From Bimastos eiseni (taxonomy: Eukaryota; Annelida; Clitellata; Crassiclitellata; Lumbricidae), in assembly GCA_959347315.1 (NCBI GenBank), contig OY365813.1, positions 15,740,000-15,803,999 of the forward strand: a DNA stretch of 64,000 nucleotides, written 5' to 3'. Position 1 is the first letter of the stretch. Each line of letters opens with the position of its first letter. Both the position numbers and the translations under genes were made by a program. Of the stretch, positions 23,392 through 33,149 are shown piece after piece. Under the pieces are notes generated by a model, which saw only the letters and a list, made by a program, of their open reading frames with translations, made no database searches and had not been told where the DNA came from.

Positions 23392-24584
23392 GGGGTCGTT
23401 CACATATTATATAACGCATAAAATCCCAATTTCTGACCCACCCCCTACCCCTAGTAACGTTATATGACAGCAGCTGTGACCCCCACCCATATATTATATA
23501 ACATATATGCTACCCACCCACCCTACCCCACCCCAGTCTATGAGCACATTAAAAGACATACAATCGACATAACTGAATTGCACAATTTGACACTTTTATA
23601 ACAATACGATGTTAGTTAGCACTTTAATAGTAGTGATTCAGCTGATAATTGCCTTTATCCAATTCAAGGACTGCAGTAAAAATCATCATATGACCAATTA
23701 GCTATGTAACAAAAGCTACCTTAAAATTGTGTACTCTCTCTCGTGCCAATGATGATTAGACCGCATGTATGGAGCTCCTCTGCATCTTAATAATCGCACT
23801 TTTAATGGCGCTAAATTCACTTGTATTAATTACGGTAACTAATTGGATAGTCGACGATTGTCACTATGTATCTACATGTAAGCCTACTATAATACAGCAT
23901 GATAATACATGATAGTGACGTAAACACCATTTTAGTTTCCCTCCTGTTTTGCACTAGAAATGAGCATTACAGTATCACACAGAATGGAATGGTTTAACAT
24001 TGCACTATCAGGTATTTATCGATAGGTTCGCGGTACAACTCTACCTATTTAATAGCGTATGATGAATACAGAGTGCGTACTACAACTTCAATTGGGTATT
24101 TCAGCAAACATAAACTATTTACACATACTATAGAAAATGAAGTCAAACATCATGATAATACCTACCAAAATTATTATTTCAAGTGAATTAATTTTAATTT
24201 GAACCAGAATCAAAACAAAGCACACAGTATTGAATTTTAGAGCGTTTAGAGCTATGCACATTAAATTGCTAAAATTGTAAACAGCAAATTGTTAAAAGTG
24301 GATTTATAAAATAACAACTAAGAACGTCAAATCAATTCACCAGGTGGCAGCTAATGGTGCTAGTTTTGGTTCACAACGTATTGTGAACTTCGATTAAACA
24401 ATGAAGGTTCGTGTTATATGGAATTTCCAATTGGCAGGCAAACAGGCAAAATAGCAAAAACTGAAAAAAAGTTTGTTATATAACAAAACCTTCAACCTAA
24501 CCCCCACCCTACACAATATAACGCTAACAAAACCGGAACCCACCCACCTACCCCTTGAGCGTTATATAATATGTGAACGGAACC
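23392..24584. mobile_element. Non-autonomous Harbinger-type element with TAA target duplications
   Basis: Termini GGGGTCGTTCACATATTATA and, inverted, GGTTCCGTTCACATATTATA extend to TAACGC and are flanked on both sides by TAA (23389-23391, 24585-24587). Three-base TAA/TWA duplications are the hallmark of PIF/Harbinger. C-rich CCCACCC stretches lie just inside both ends. No transposase is visible in 1193 bp. Confidence 0.8.
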
Positions 24585-25387
24585 TAATGTTAACTTCTTT
24601 CCACCTTTCGCTAGGCGGCGACGTTTGTTTAAAATGAGATTTATGGCGTAATGGGCGACCTGCGTGGCTGCCAACGGTTAAATTCGACTCCTGTAATAAC
24701 TTGTCATCATTCGTTCATACCGTACTTATAATCATACTGCGGCTTGTCAGTTTTAAATTACACAATTATTATTATTACCTAGTTTTAGAGTATGCCTAAA
24801 CGTAAATGTGCTCAATTTTCAACAGCCATATGTCTTCCACCTTGCTAAACTGTCAATCAATTGATTGACAGGAAAATTTACAACTTAATAAATAGTGTGA
24901 ATAAGGTAAGAACACGTTCTGTGTTCCAGTTTTAAAGCATTTGTTTCCAAGTTTTTATTGAAATCATCAATTCCTTTAAACATAAACTTTCAATTCCTGT
25001 AGCTGTACATTTCTATTCCAACAATTTTCACCTTATCCTAAATTATACACTGTATATAGGCTCTCGAGGTCTATTGAAAATGAAACGCGGAGGCGAAAAG
25101 AAACTAGTGCTTATAGTTCGAAATGCGGCCATGTCCAACCTGTTTCGACGCCCTTCACTTTAAGAGTATATTACGCCTAGAATATCTAAGGAGTATCATA
25201 GTATCTACTATCTTAAGAATATCTTAAATCATCATAACTGCCCTAGTAGTTTTCAGTCGATCTCGGTCACGTTCTACAGAAGGCCTATGATTATCAACAT
25301 AAAAGTTTCACAGTAAATCGCCGTGCAATGCCAGCAGTCATGACCGGGATGTGTAATACCAAACCTATGTTGTAGGGTACCTATGGG

Positions 25388-25897
25388 CAGTGGCGTCGCT
25401 AGGATTAAAGGTCAGGGGAGGCAGACTGGATATTATGGGAGAGGGATGGGGCTTCTATATCACCTTCTTAACCCAAGATTTTTGTTATATAACAATGTAA
25501 CAATAATCATTTGTTTATGGCTATGCCGTCATGATCATGCAAAAATGGAAAACCTGCTATTCAAGTCACATGCTAGATCACACCTAGGCCTAGAGTAGGC
25601 TAATGCAAATTAATGCAACGAATATCACACATAGGCCTAGAGTAGGCTACTGCAAATTTATGCAATGAATACTCTAGGCCTAGAGTAAGCTTATGCAAAT
25701 TTATGCAACGAAAATCACGCGGGTAACTTCTGCTAACCTGGAATAATTACAGCAAGCGGTCATCAGTCTCTGCGGTAATGCTGTCAATGCCAGGCGACTC
25801 AGGTTATGTTTCAATGAGGAAAAATATTTCAATAATAAAACTAAAAAAACTCAAGGGAGGCACTCGCCTCTGCGCCTTAATGGTAGCGACGCCACTG
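25388..25897. mobile_element. Short hAT-like inverted-repeat element just 3' of the CCN coding region
   Basis: CAGTGGCGTCGCTAGGATTA at the left matches the inverted right end CAGTGGCGTCGCTACCATTA. Flanks CCTATGGG and CCTAAGGG (the latter offset by one base) look like a decayed 8-bp duplication. The interior has three tandem copies of a block of about 50 bp (25575-25717) containing TATGCAAATTTATGCAA. It probably lies within or beside the CCN 3' UTR. Confidence 0.72.
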
Positions 25898-25931
25898 CCC
25901 TAAGGGGTAAGCGCCGCGATGTGGCGAACAG

Positions 25932-26180
25932 TCAGGAGAAGGGGCAAGCGTTCTGACGATAGCATTTGCACGAGTCAATGAACATTAGCGGTTTGGTGAT
26001 GAGTTTACTGTCAGGACATCGAAACGACACGGGCAGGGTGCGAGTTTTCGCCGGACCGCAGCAACGGTTCCGCTTGCACGTCGTGCAGTACTTTCGGCTG
26101 TACTCGTCCTCGCTCTCGCAGTTCTCGTAGTGAATTCTGTGCAACGGTGCTTCGTAAGTGCTGCGACACTTCTGCCCAGG
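25932..26180 (-). CDS. CCN-like: CCN-like terminal exon, C-terminal cystine knot
   Basis: Acceptor TTGTAG|CCTGGG. Encodes GQKCRSTYEAP, then ENCESEDEYSRKYCTTCKRN, RCCGPAKTRTLPV, FRCPD, MFIDSCKCYRQNACPFS and stop TGA. Cysteine spacing equals that of the CTCK module of CCN1-3. A short inverted-repeat element begins 34 bp after the stop. Confidence 0.92.
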   Translation of the reverse strand, partial: PGQKCRSTYEAPLHRIHYENCESEDEYSRKYCTTCKRNRCCGPAKTRTLPVSFRCPDSKLITKPLMFIDSCKCYRQNACPFS

Positions 26181-29100
26181 CTACAACAGTGTACAAAAAT
26201 TAATGTATGCTCAGTATTGCACACATAAAAAAATACTGCTCAGTCGTTCGTTAGCAAATTCATTGATTAGTTGTGTCCGTCTAATATACATTAAAATAAT
26301 TAAAGAATGCATTCATCCATTACTTATTTACTTAATTAATTCACTTATTCGTTCATTTATTAATTCGCTCATTCTTTTGTTCATTCATATATTAATAATC
26401 CATTTTTTTATTGGTTCATTCATTCACTCTTCATTCATCCGTTCATTGATTCATTCATTCGCTCATTCATTTGTTTGTTCATTCATTCAATCAGTCTTTT
26501 GGTCATTTATATATTAATTAAGTCATTTTTATTCGTTCATATATTAATTAAGTCATTTTTATTCATTCGCTCATTCATTAATTCGTTCATTCTTGCATTC
26601 GTTCTTTCTTTCATTCATTCCATTATTCTTTCGTTCACTTATATATTAATCAATCAATTCATTCATTCATTCATTCTTTCTTCGTTCGTTCAATTATTCA
26701 TTCGTCCTTTCTTTCGTTTATTAGACAGAGGACGGACAGACAACCGAGTTGGAACCAACCAGGATGACTTTGCTGTCGGCGTCGCATGGTCGTACGACGC
26801 AGAGACGTCTCTCCTGAAGGGGTTTGCAGTCCTTGTTGTCGCTCGTCACTCGGATCGACTCCCCCATTCCACACGTGACGGAGCAATAGCTCCACGACGT
26901 GGACTCCTTCTTACATCGATCGGACACCGTGTTGTTGTCTGTCCATTTGACACACGCGTAGATATATAGGGATTACGATTACGATACTGATGAATAATGA
27001 CGATATTGGTAACGTTGATGATGATGAAAATGATGACGACGATTCTGACGATAATCATGCCGATAATGATAACAGTGCTAATGACAATGACGAGAGCAGT
27101 AACGATAACTATGTCGGTAAGAAGACTGATATTGACGACGAAAATCATAAAGATATGAAAATGATAATACCAACTATTATGATAGCGATAGTGGAAACGA
27201 CAATGGCAGCACAAATGACGATAATGTTCACGATAACGATAACGGCGACGATAACAACAACGATAGCAACAGTGATAATCATATTCATCATCATCTCCAT
27301 CGTTATCATTGTTCGCATCATCGCTATAGTAGTCTCCGTCATCGTTGTATGTCGTCATCTTGAATATGCGAACTCCATTAGGCGAGAGACCCATAATGCG
27401 TAATATTTCTCGACAGGTGTCTCCTGTGTCAATGTTACACGCGATAGACCAATACGTGGTCATCCACTTAAGATGTTGCGGCTGATGAAACTAGACAACG
27501 CGTCGCTCGAACGACTAAAAGGCGTGCATTCTGTCATTGGACGATGATGATGACGACAAAGACGACGACGACAACGCTGATGATAGCGCTGCAGACGATG
27601 GTAATGACGGTATAAAGGCTACTGCAACGACGGTGATCATCAGTACTGTTACCGGTTCCTTGTTGCTATCATTTTCAGTATCATTATCGATATGGACGTC
27701 GTCGCTATCATTATCACTAATCATTATCTTCATCGTTATCGTTGTTATAGTCATCGTCATCATTATTGTCATCGTTACTATCACTATCTTCGTTACTATC
27801 ATTATCTTCATCGCCGTTGCTATCATTATCTTTATCGTCGTCGTTACCATCGTCACTAGAAATCATATTATTTTCATTGTTATCATAATCGGCATCGCCT
27901 TCGTTATCATTATCCCTACCACTATCGTTTCCGTGTTCCTATATGAACTCGATCATTCAGCATAAGCACCCTAGAAGGTCTCCTTCAAGGTCGTACCTTT
28001 GTCGATCATGTTGTGCTGGTGCGGGCAGACCCACTCCCTGCAGCACCGGTCTTTTATGGCCACGAGGTGAGAGTCTCTGCAGTGGACACTCGACGGGGCT
28101 CTCAGCTCCTGCGGACACTTGGACGAGCAGGCGTACTTTCCATCCTGACACGTGCAGAGGAGGCTGCAGTTCGGATGGAACTGGACTCCATCTGGGTATT
28201 CCTTCCCATCCACGATGCAGGGCTTACCCTTTTTGGCTGTAATTTAATGTGATGTAATGTAGTGTAATGTAATAGAAATGCAATGCAATGTAAATCTTCG
28301 GAAATTTTAAAGCGCCCACAAAGGCCACGTCAGAGCTCATTATGCCAAATCAAGTACGCATTGGCCAGCCAGTAGTCAGACAGATAGACAGAAAATGAAC
28401 CAGCACCCTGGAAGGAGGTTGATACCAACGGGCGCTAACGTAAATGGTCGAAATAACATGCCCATGACCGCGTGACCCTGTTATTCCACAGGCAGACAAC
28501 CCAGGGCGTGTTGTGTGGCACGGTGGCCGATCAGTTACAGCGGTCAGCCCGTAACGTTCAGTGTGCTTCCTTGGCATCATCAAATCTTAGCGATAGTTCC
28601 TAAATATTTTAGGAAGGCGTACAAGATGCTAGTTTTTAAGAGAGAGGGTTAGGGTTAGGGTTAGGGTTAGGGTTAGGGTTAGGGTTAGGGTTAGGGTACC
28701 AAGAGGTACGTAACAATATTGGTTCGAGCTGTAAATTATGAATTAAAGTTGTAATGGAAATCATAAACTCCAGACTTATAAAGCGCTACTTAGAGCAAAC
28801 CCCAGAGCGCCAGCTTATTCACGAGAACTGCATCAAGTCAAAAGGGTTGAGAAGAGAAGTTTTGAGTGCGGTCGTTATGGAGACCAGAGAGGAAGGAGGG
28901 TGAAGGGTGGTGGAGGCTGAAGATGATTGTCTTGGAACCGTTTGGTTTCCAACGAATACTCAGATGACAAAAGTCATTTCCGTTTTAGGATATAAATCAT
29001 TGTAGCTGACATGCGATCGGTCGATTTTCGCTGAATATGCAAACCACAAAGACGAGTCTTATAAGTCCGCAGAGACCGATCAAGAGACGCACGGAGAGTA

Positions 29101-30254
29101 GGACCAACGCACAGACAGATAGACAGATGCAGTGAGCTATGCCCACATAAACACAGATGAGAAGGGATGTTAAACATTGTGCACAGAAACTGAATAAGTC
29201 ATTTGAATTGTATTTTGTTATTATTTTGGATATTATCAAGACCCGAGCAGGAGTAGAACTCGGACAGGATAGCTTAAAAAGCTCCTGTTTTCATTGCTGC
29301 GTACCTTAAGCTGGAACCGAGAGGAAGTCTTTAAGCCATAGGTATGATGCGTCCGTCGGTGCCTGTATTCTGCTTAGCCGCTACACATGAGATCGGAGGG
29401 TAGGACCCCTACCCAAGCTTTACAAAATCGTCACCTTCCAATTTCCAACCAAACGGTACCCGCCTTAGCAAGAAGATCAAGACGGTCAACAGAGCTGCTA
29501 TAACTTTCTGGAAACCGGACTATTACCGCTCTCGAACCTTTTTTGGACAACCTCTGATTCGACGCAGTGCCCGTGAATAATCTGGTGCCCTGTGATTGGA
29601 TTTCAGCGACGCTTTAGAAACTTACGCTAACGCAGCCAATTCTCTCGCTGTCAAGTCCTTCTGTAGTAAACTTCGATGTACATTCACAGCTCGTTTTATA
29701 AATTCAAAATTTAATATATGCATAGAGCGTTGGTGTGTATGAAGATGCCTGGTTGATGGAAGCTTACATACCTTGCGCTCTGTTGATCGTCTTGATCTTC
29801 TTGCTCCTAGGATTAAGACTGCCTTGGCCCAACACCGGGCGTTTGCTGTTATGCATCCATTTACCTGGAATGACCTTCCTCCATCATTAAGGACCAAACT
29901 AATGACTGGATTCTCTCCATCGGCTTCTCGCTCTTTAAAGACGTTTCTTTTTCCCCGGGGCTTCCGTGCTGGGAGCGCCTCTGAATAGTTATTCTGTGAG
30001 AGGCGCTGCTATATAAATCTAAAGATACGATACGATGCCATACCTCTGCAGGTACCCTTTAAGTTGGCATCTGCCCCAGTGTGGTAGCAATAGAGGCCTT
30101 TCTCCTCATCGCACTTGTCCTTGGCATTGCAGATGTCGCCCTGTTGACGGGCACACATCGGGCAGCAGCCGCAGCCGTCCTGGATGATGTTCACTCCTGC
30201 CTTGCACGACGGTTCACGGGTGCAGTTGCAAGGCAGCTTGCAATCCACTGGTAT
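25932..30254 (-). CDS. CCN-like: CCN family matricellular protein (CYR61/CTGF/NOV type), four domain exons; first exon not found
   Basis: Exons 30254-30044, 28236-27997, 26938-26769 and 26180-25932 join in frame (870 nt, 289 aa plus stop) and give the canonical CCN order, one domain per exon. These are an IGFBP-type N-terminal domain, a von Willebrand type C domain, a thrombospondin type 1 repeat and a C-terminal cystine knot. CCN proteins are secreted, Cys-rich regulators of adhesion and of growth-factor signalling. Key blocks are DGCGCCPMCARQQGDIC, GLYC, WSYCSVTCGMGESIRV, CVVRPCDAD, YCTTCKRNRCCGPAKTRTLP and a MFIDSCKC ending. A signal-peptide exon must lie upstream of 30254; I could not identify it in the repeat-rich DNA there. 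The four-domain form resembles CCN1-4 and CCN6 rather than CCN5, but I cannot assign a paralogue. Introns contain a LINE end, a telomeric tract and GAT/ATC repeats. Confidence 0.9.
26300..26735 (+). repeat. Degenerate (ATTC)n tract
   Basis: CATTCATTCATT, with CGTT and AATTAATT variants, in the CCN intron between the TSP1 and cystine-knot exons. Confidence 0.9.
26769..26938 (-). CDS. CCN-like: CCN-like exon, TSP1 domain
   Basis: 170 nt. The WSYCSVTCGMGESIRVTSDN core and CVVRPCDADSK end match the TSP1 module of CCN proteins. Acceptor GGACAG|ACAACA and donor AAA|GTCATC keep frame and phase, but both are weak consensus sites. The module identity is secure; the precise edges are less so. Confidence 0.85.
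26985..27360 (+). repeat. Degenerate GAT/GAC then ATC trinucleotide tract
   Basis: GATGATGAAAATGATGACGA passes near 27275 into CATCATCATCTCCATCG, so the tract is partly self-complementary. CCN intron. Confidence 0.88.
27536..27955 (+). repeat. Degenerate GAT/GAC then ATC trinucleotide tract, second block
   Basis: The same switch from GATGATGATGACG (27540-27630) to TTATCATTATC/ATCGTC (27660-27950). The frames on both strands here are compositional. Confidence 0.88.
27997..28236 (-). CDS. CCN-like: CCN-like exon, VWC domain
   Basis: 240 nt, acceptor TTACAG| and donor AAAG|GTACGA. Encodes KPCIVDGKEYPDGVQFHPNC, SLLCTCQDGKYACSSKCP, then RCCREWVCPHQ, a complete von Willebrand type C module. The open frame continues eight codons past the chosen donor to a TAG, so the donor is needed to avoid truncation. 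Confidence 0.88.
28512..28567 (+). mobile_element. SINE family A head fragment
   Basis: GTGTGGCACGGTGGCCGATC and GTCAGCCCGTAACGTTCAGT match the tRNA-like head only; the body is missing. It lies in the CCN intron between the IGFBP and VWC exons. Confidence 0.65.
28645..28697 (+). repeat. Interstitial telomeric tract (TTAGGG)8
   Basis: Nine GGG blocks separated by exact TTA, ending in GGGTACC. This is the canonical metazoan telomere unit, inside the CCN intron between the IGFBP and VWC exons. No subtelomeric satellite is seen around it. Confidence 0.95.
29510..29632 (+). repeat. Dispersed repeat C copy
   Basis: TGGACAACCTCTGATTCGAC, then CCGTGAATAATCTGGTGCCC and GCTTTAGAAACTTACG, matching 38490-38608. 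It lies upstream of the LINE end in the CCN intron. Confidence 0.55.
29760..30037 (+). mobile_element. LINE 3' end: reverse transcriptase C-terminus and tail
   Basis: The plus-strand frame 29773-29988 ends HRAFAVMHPFTWNDLPPSLR, then SLKTFLFPRGFRAGSASE. This is the usual C-terminus of CR1/L2/Jockey-like ORF2 (RAFxVxxPxxWNxLPxxLR ... LKTxLF). The 3' tail GAGAGGCGCTGCTATATAAA ends in GATAC repeats. It is 5' truncated and inserted opposite to the CCN gene, its tail abutting the IGFBP exon donor. Confidence 0.85.
30044..30254 (-). CDS. CCN-like: CCN-like exon, IGFBP domain
   Basis: 211 nt, acceptor AACGCAG| and donor AGAG|GTATGG. Encodes IPVDCKLPCNCTREPSCKAG, then DGCGCCPMCARQQGDIC, YCYHTGADANLKGTC, with the GCGCCxxC signature. 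It begins mid-domain, so the first IGFBP cysteines may lie on the missing upstream exon. A LINE 3' tail on the opposite strand starts directly beyond the donor. Confidence 0.88.
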
Positions 30255-30285
30255 CTGCGTTAACCATACGACAGAATAGTTCAGA

Positions 30286-30640
30286 AGGTCATGGTGCTAT
30301 TTAGCACATATTAGCATGAAAGTCAGGGTGCTATTTAGCACATAACTATCAGCATTAAGGTCGCAGTGCTATTTAGCACATATGAGCATGAAAATCATGG
30401 TGCTATTCAGCACATAACTATTAGCATAAAGGTCATAGTGCTATTTAGCACACATTAGCATGAAAGTCAGGGTGCTATTTAACACATATTAGCATGAAAG
30501 CCAGGGTGCTATTTAGCACATAATTATTAGCATGAAAGTCATGGGGCTATTAAGCACATAACTATTAGCATAAAGGTCATAGTGTTATTTAGCACATATT
30601 AGCATGAAAGTCATGGTGCTATTCAGCGTATATTAGCGTT
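30286..30640. repeat. 34-38-bp tandem repeat with a small hairpin in each unit, about 10 copies
   Basis: Each unit contains GTGCTATTTAGCAC (5-bp stem, 4-nt loop), then ATATTAGCATGAAAGTCA. Spacing alternates because some units carry ACTATTAGCATAAAGG. It lies just upstream of the CCN IGFBP exon, probably in intron 1. Confidence 0.88.
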
Positions 30641-30747
30641 ATTATCAATTGCGATAACACGAGTATCATTCGTGTGGAAAACTTCCGACGACCAACACGC
30701 TAATTCGACCTATGTTAGTATAACTATAGTGTATGGGCAAGGATCAG

Positions 30748-30828
30748 AACAGTGCAGAGAGCGCCTCTAAATGTTTTTTTCTGCGAGAGGCGCTATATAA
30801 ATCTACAAATACAATACAATACAATGCA
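30748..30828 (+). mobile_element. LINE 3' tail fragment with (ATACA)n tail
   Basis: AGAGAGCGCCTCTAAATG, then TGCGAGAGGCGCTATATAAA and TCTACAAATACAATACAATA, closely matching the tail at 29960-30037. Confidence 0.65.
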
Positions 30829-31379
30829 AGGAGGCTGGTCCTCTTTCATTCTGTTTGGCAGTGTCTGATTCTGCCGGAAGGATAGAAATACGCTGGCGCA
30901 AACTATCGCTCGCGGTCAGAATGTGGTCTCGCTCACTTTTCTCTTTTCCTCTTCTGTCAGGTGTGTGCCGATGATGATGTTTTTAGTTACACGATGGCTT
31001 CATTTCTGTCTGTCTGTCTGTCTGTCTGTTTCATTCTCTTGATTTTCAGTTTGTCAGCTCCCACGACTTTTATAATTTATTTAATCTTACATTAATTTTG
31101 TAAGCAGTCTACTAATAGTAGCAGTAATAAATTTTGTGTTTTTTCAGTCAGGTCAGTTGTCGTTTTGTATATGAAAATAACAGTTAATCCTATTTATATC
31201 TGCATTTAGGTCGATTATTGTTTTGAACATTAAAAATCCGATTTTCGTTTTCAAAAACAGAAAATTAGAAAGATTGAAATTCGAACCCACTGTTTGTCGG
31301 GGTCCGAGTTTATGTCGAGTGCTACAAAACTCGGGTCGAGTTTCGGTTCATCCCTACCTATAATGATGTGCCATCGTTG

Positions 31380-31860
31380 GAAGCATTCAACACGACAAGA
31401 ATTCCTGGAGGTCACATAGATTGACCGGAAGTTGCGTTGTCAAAGGCTTACGTCCTCTTTTATCATAAATAATAGACGAACTAGCGTCCCCAATTGGTGT
31501 CCCGTGTGTTGGACTTATCTGGATGCTTCGTCGTTTCAGCACTTCAGTCGAAACCCTCCTAATCCTAGAACACACCTCTGCGGACCAATTCATTCCATAA
31601 ATAGGCGTGTAATAAATGACCGGTGGCTTTGGTTGGAGCTCTTAACCCGAAACGGAATTGATGATCCTGTGGGATTTGCGAACGTCCGCGGATAATAAAT
31701 TATATCTCGGACGGTCGCTGTTCGGCGAGAAGCAACAAATTGAAACGCTGCATTGCCAATGAACCAGATGGATCACCATTCAACACGAACGCAAATAGGA
31801 GGAAATAGATTCCTGTTACTGCCTGCAATTGTGTCGATATTGGCTTTTCTTTTCTATGCA
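31380..31860. other. Non-repetitive block upstream of the CCN exons
   Basis: About 480 bp of unique sequence between repeats, with homeodomain-like AT cores (CATAAATAATAGAC, GTGTAATAAATGACC, GGATAATAAATTATA). It lies 1.1-1.6 kb upstream of the IGFBP exon, so may be intronic or promoter-proximal. Both strands have short open frames that I do not recognise. Confidence 0.35.
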
Positions 31861-31924
31861 CATTGCTACAGATAGCTTCAAACTTGTGTGCACACACATG
31901 GTATTGGTATCTCGCGTTATTTAG

Positions 31925-32165
31925 ATTGACGAGGGCTACAGTTGATGGGTAGGTAGGTGAGTTGGTGGATACGTGGGTAGGTGAGTAAGTGGGTCGATGC
32001 ATAGGTAAGTGGGTATATAGTTGGGTCGGTTGGTACGTGGGTCGGTGGGTCGGTGAGTGGGTCTACATGGGTAAGAGGATTGGTGGGGCGGTGGATCAGT
32101 GGGCAGGTGAGTATCTGAGTCGGTGGGTCGATGGGTATATGGGTCAGTGGGTCAAATGGTTGAAG
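31925..32165 (+). repeat. Degenerate GGTGGGTC/GGTAGGTG tract
   Basis: G-rich tetramer-like words GTGGGTCGGTGGGTCGGTGA. No reliable frame. Confidence 0.85.
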
Positions 32166-32454
32166 GGTCTATCGGTTGATTAGTTACAGAAACAGACGCG
32201 TCGATGGAACAGCAAGCGACTCTCGAGCGAAATCCATTAGTTCTAATGGAAATTGATGCTCTCGGATCCCTCTAAATCTCCTTCCGACAAATGCTTCTCG
32301 CGAACAGAAGCGCTCCCCACGGAACCTCCTATCAACTTCACAGTCCGCTTTCCTGACCGTCCCTTTATTCCTTTATCCAGGCGTCCTTCCGTTCTTCCTC
32401 TCATTCCCGGTCCCTCTGGATCCGTCCTTCCTTCCACGGCTGTCCAGTCATTCC

Positions 32455-33065
32455 ATCCGTCAGTCGATCTGTCCATTTGCCCATCCATCCATTACTCCGT
32501 CCATCCGTCCACCGGTCATGACATCCGCGACACTCTGTGTCCAGTTCCTTATTTGGTCATCTGTTCATTTATCCAATCGTTCCATCAGTTTATCAGTTCC
32601 TAATATGTACATAATCCATCTCTGTCTGTTCATCCTTTCGTCAATCCTTCCATACATTATCCATTCTACCCGTCCGTTCATTCATCCATCCATAAATCTA
32701 TCAATCCACCAATTCGTCAATATATCCATCCCTTCATTCATGCATTCATTAATTCGTTGCACTCATTAATCCATTCATTAACCCGACCATCCATAAAGCC
32801 ATCCATTCATCCGTCCAACCCCTGTGTCCATCTATCCATCTACCCATCCACCCGCCAATCCATATTTCCATATATCCATTAATTTAATCCATCCATTCAA
32901 CCATTCATTCATTCATTCATTCATTCATCCATCCATCCATAAATCAATCCATCATTTATTCCTTCCTTCAGTCCTTCCTTATTTCCATTCATCCATCATT
33001 CTGTCCTTCCTTCCATCCGTCCATCCATCCATCCATACATCCATTCACCCGTCAGTCCATATTTC
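32455..33065 (+). repeat. Degenerate (CATC)n/(CATT)n tract
   Basis: CCATCCATCCAT and CATTCATTCATT blocks with point changes. Long Ser/Ile/His-rich frames are artefacts. Confidence 0.9.
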
Positions 33066-33149
33066 CGTCTATCTCTCCAGTCGACCGTCCATTACCCTGA
33101 TTCAATTTGGAGCAGCTTGTCGCTTTCAATCGCCCGTTGCTTCTCCTCA

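Noticed and set aside
26990..27856. Acidic Asp/Asn-rich and Ile/Val-rich frames on both strands
   Set aside because: GAT/ATC trinucleotide tract inside a CCN intron; all frames and both strands are open.
30286..30640. CRISPR-like array
   Set aside because: Units are degenerate tandem repeats with no distinct spacers; they lie in an animal gene.
31700..31870. Candidate CCN signal peptide (hydrophobic GIYFLLFAFVL on the minus strand)
   Set aside because: No ATG in a sensible position and no donor in phase 0 was found, so it was not added to the gene model.
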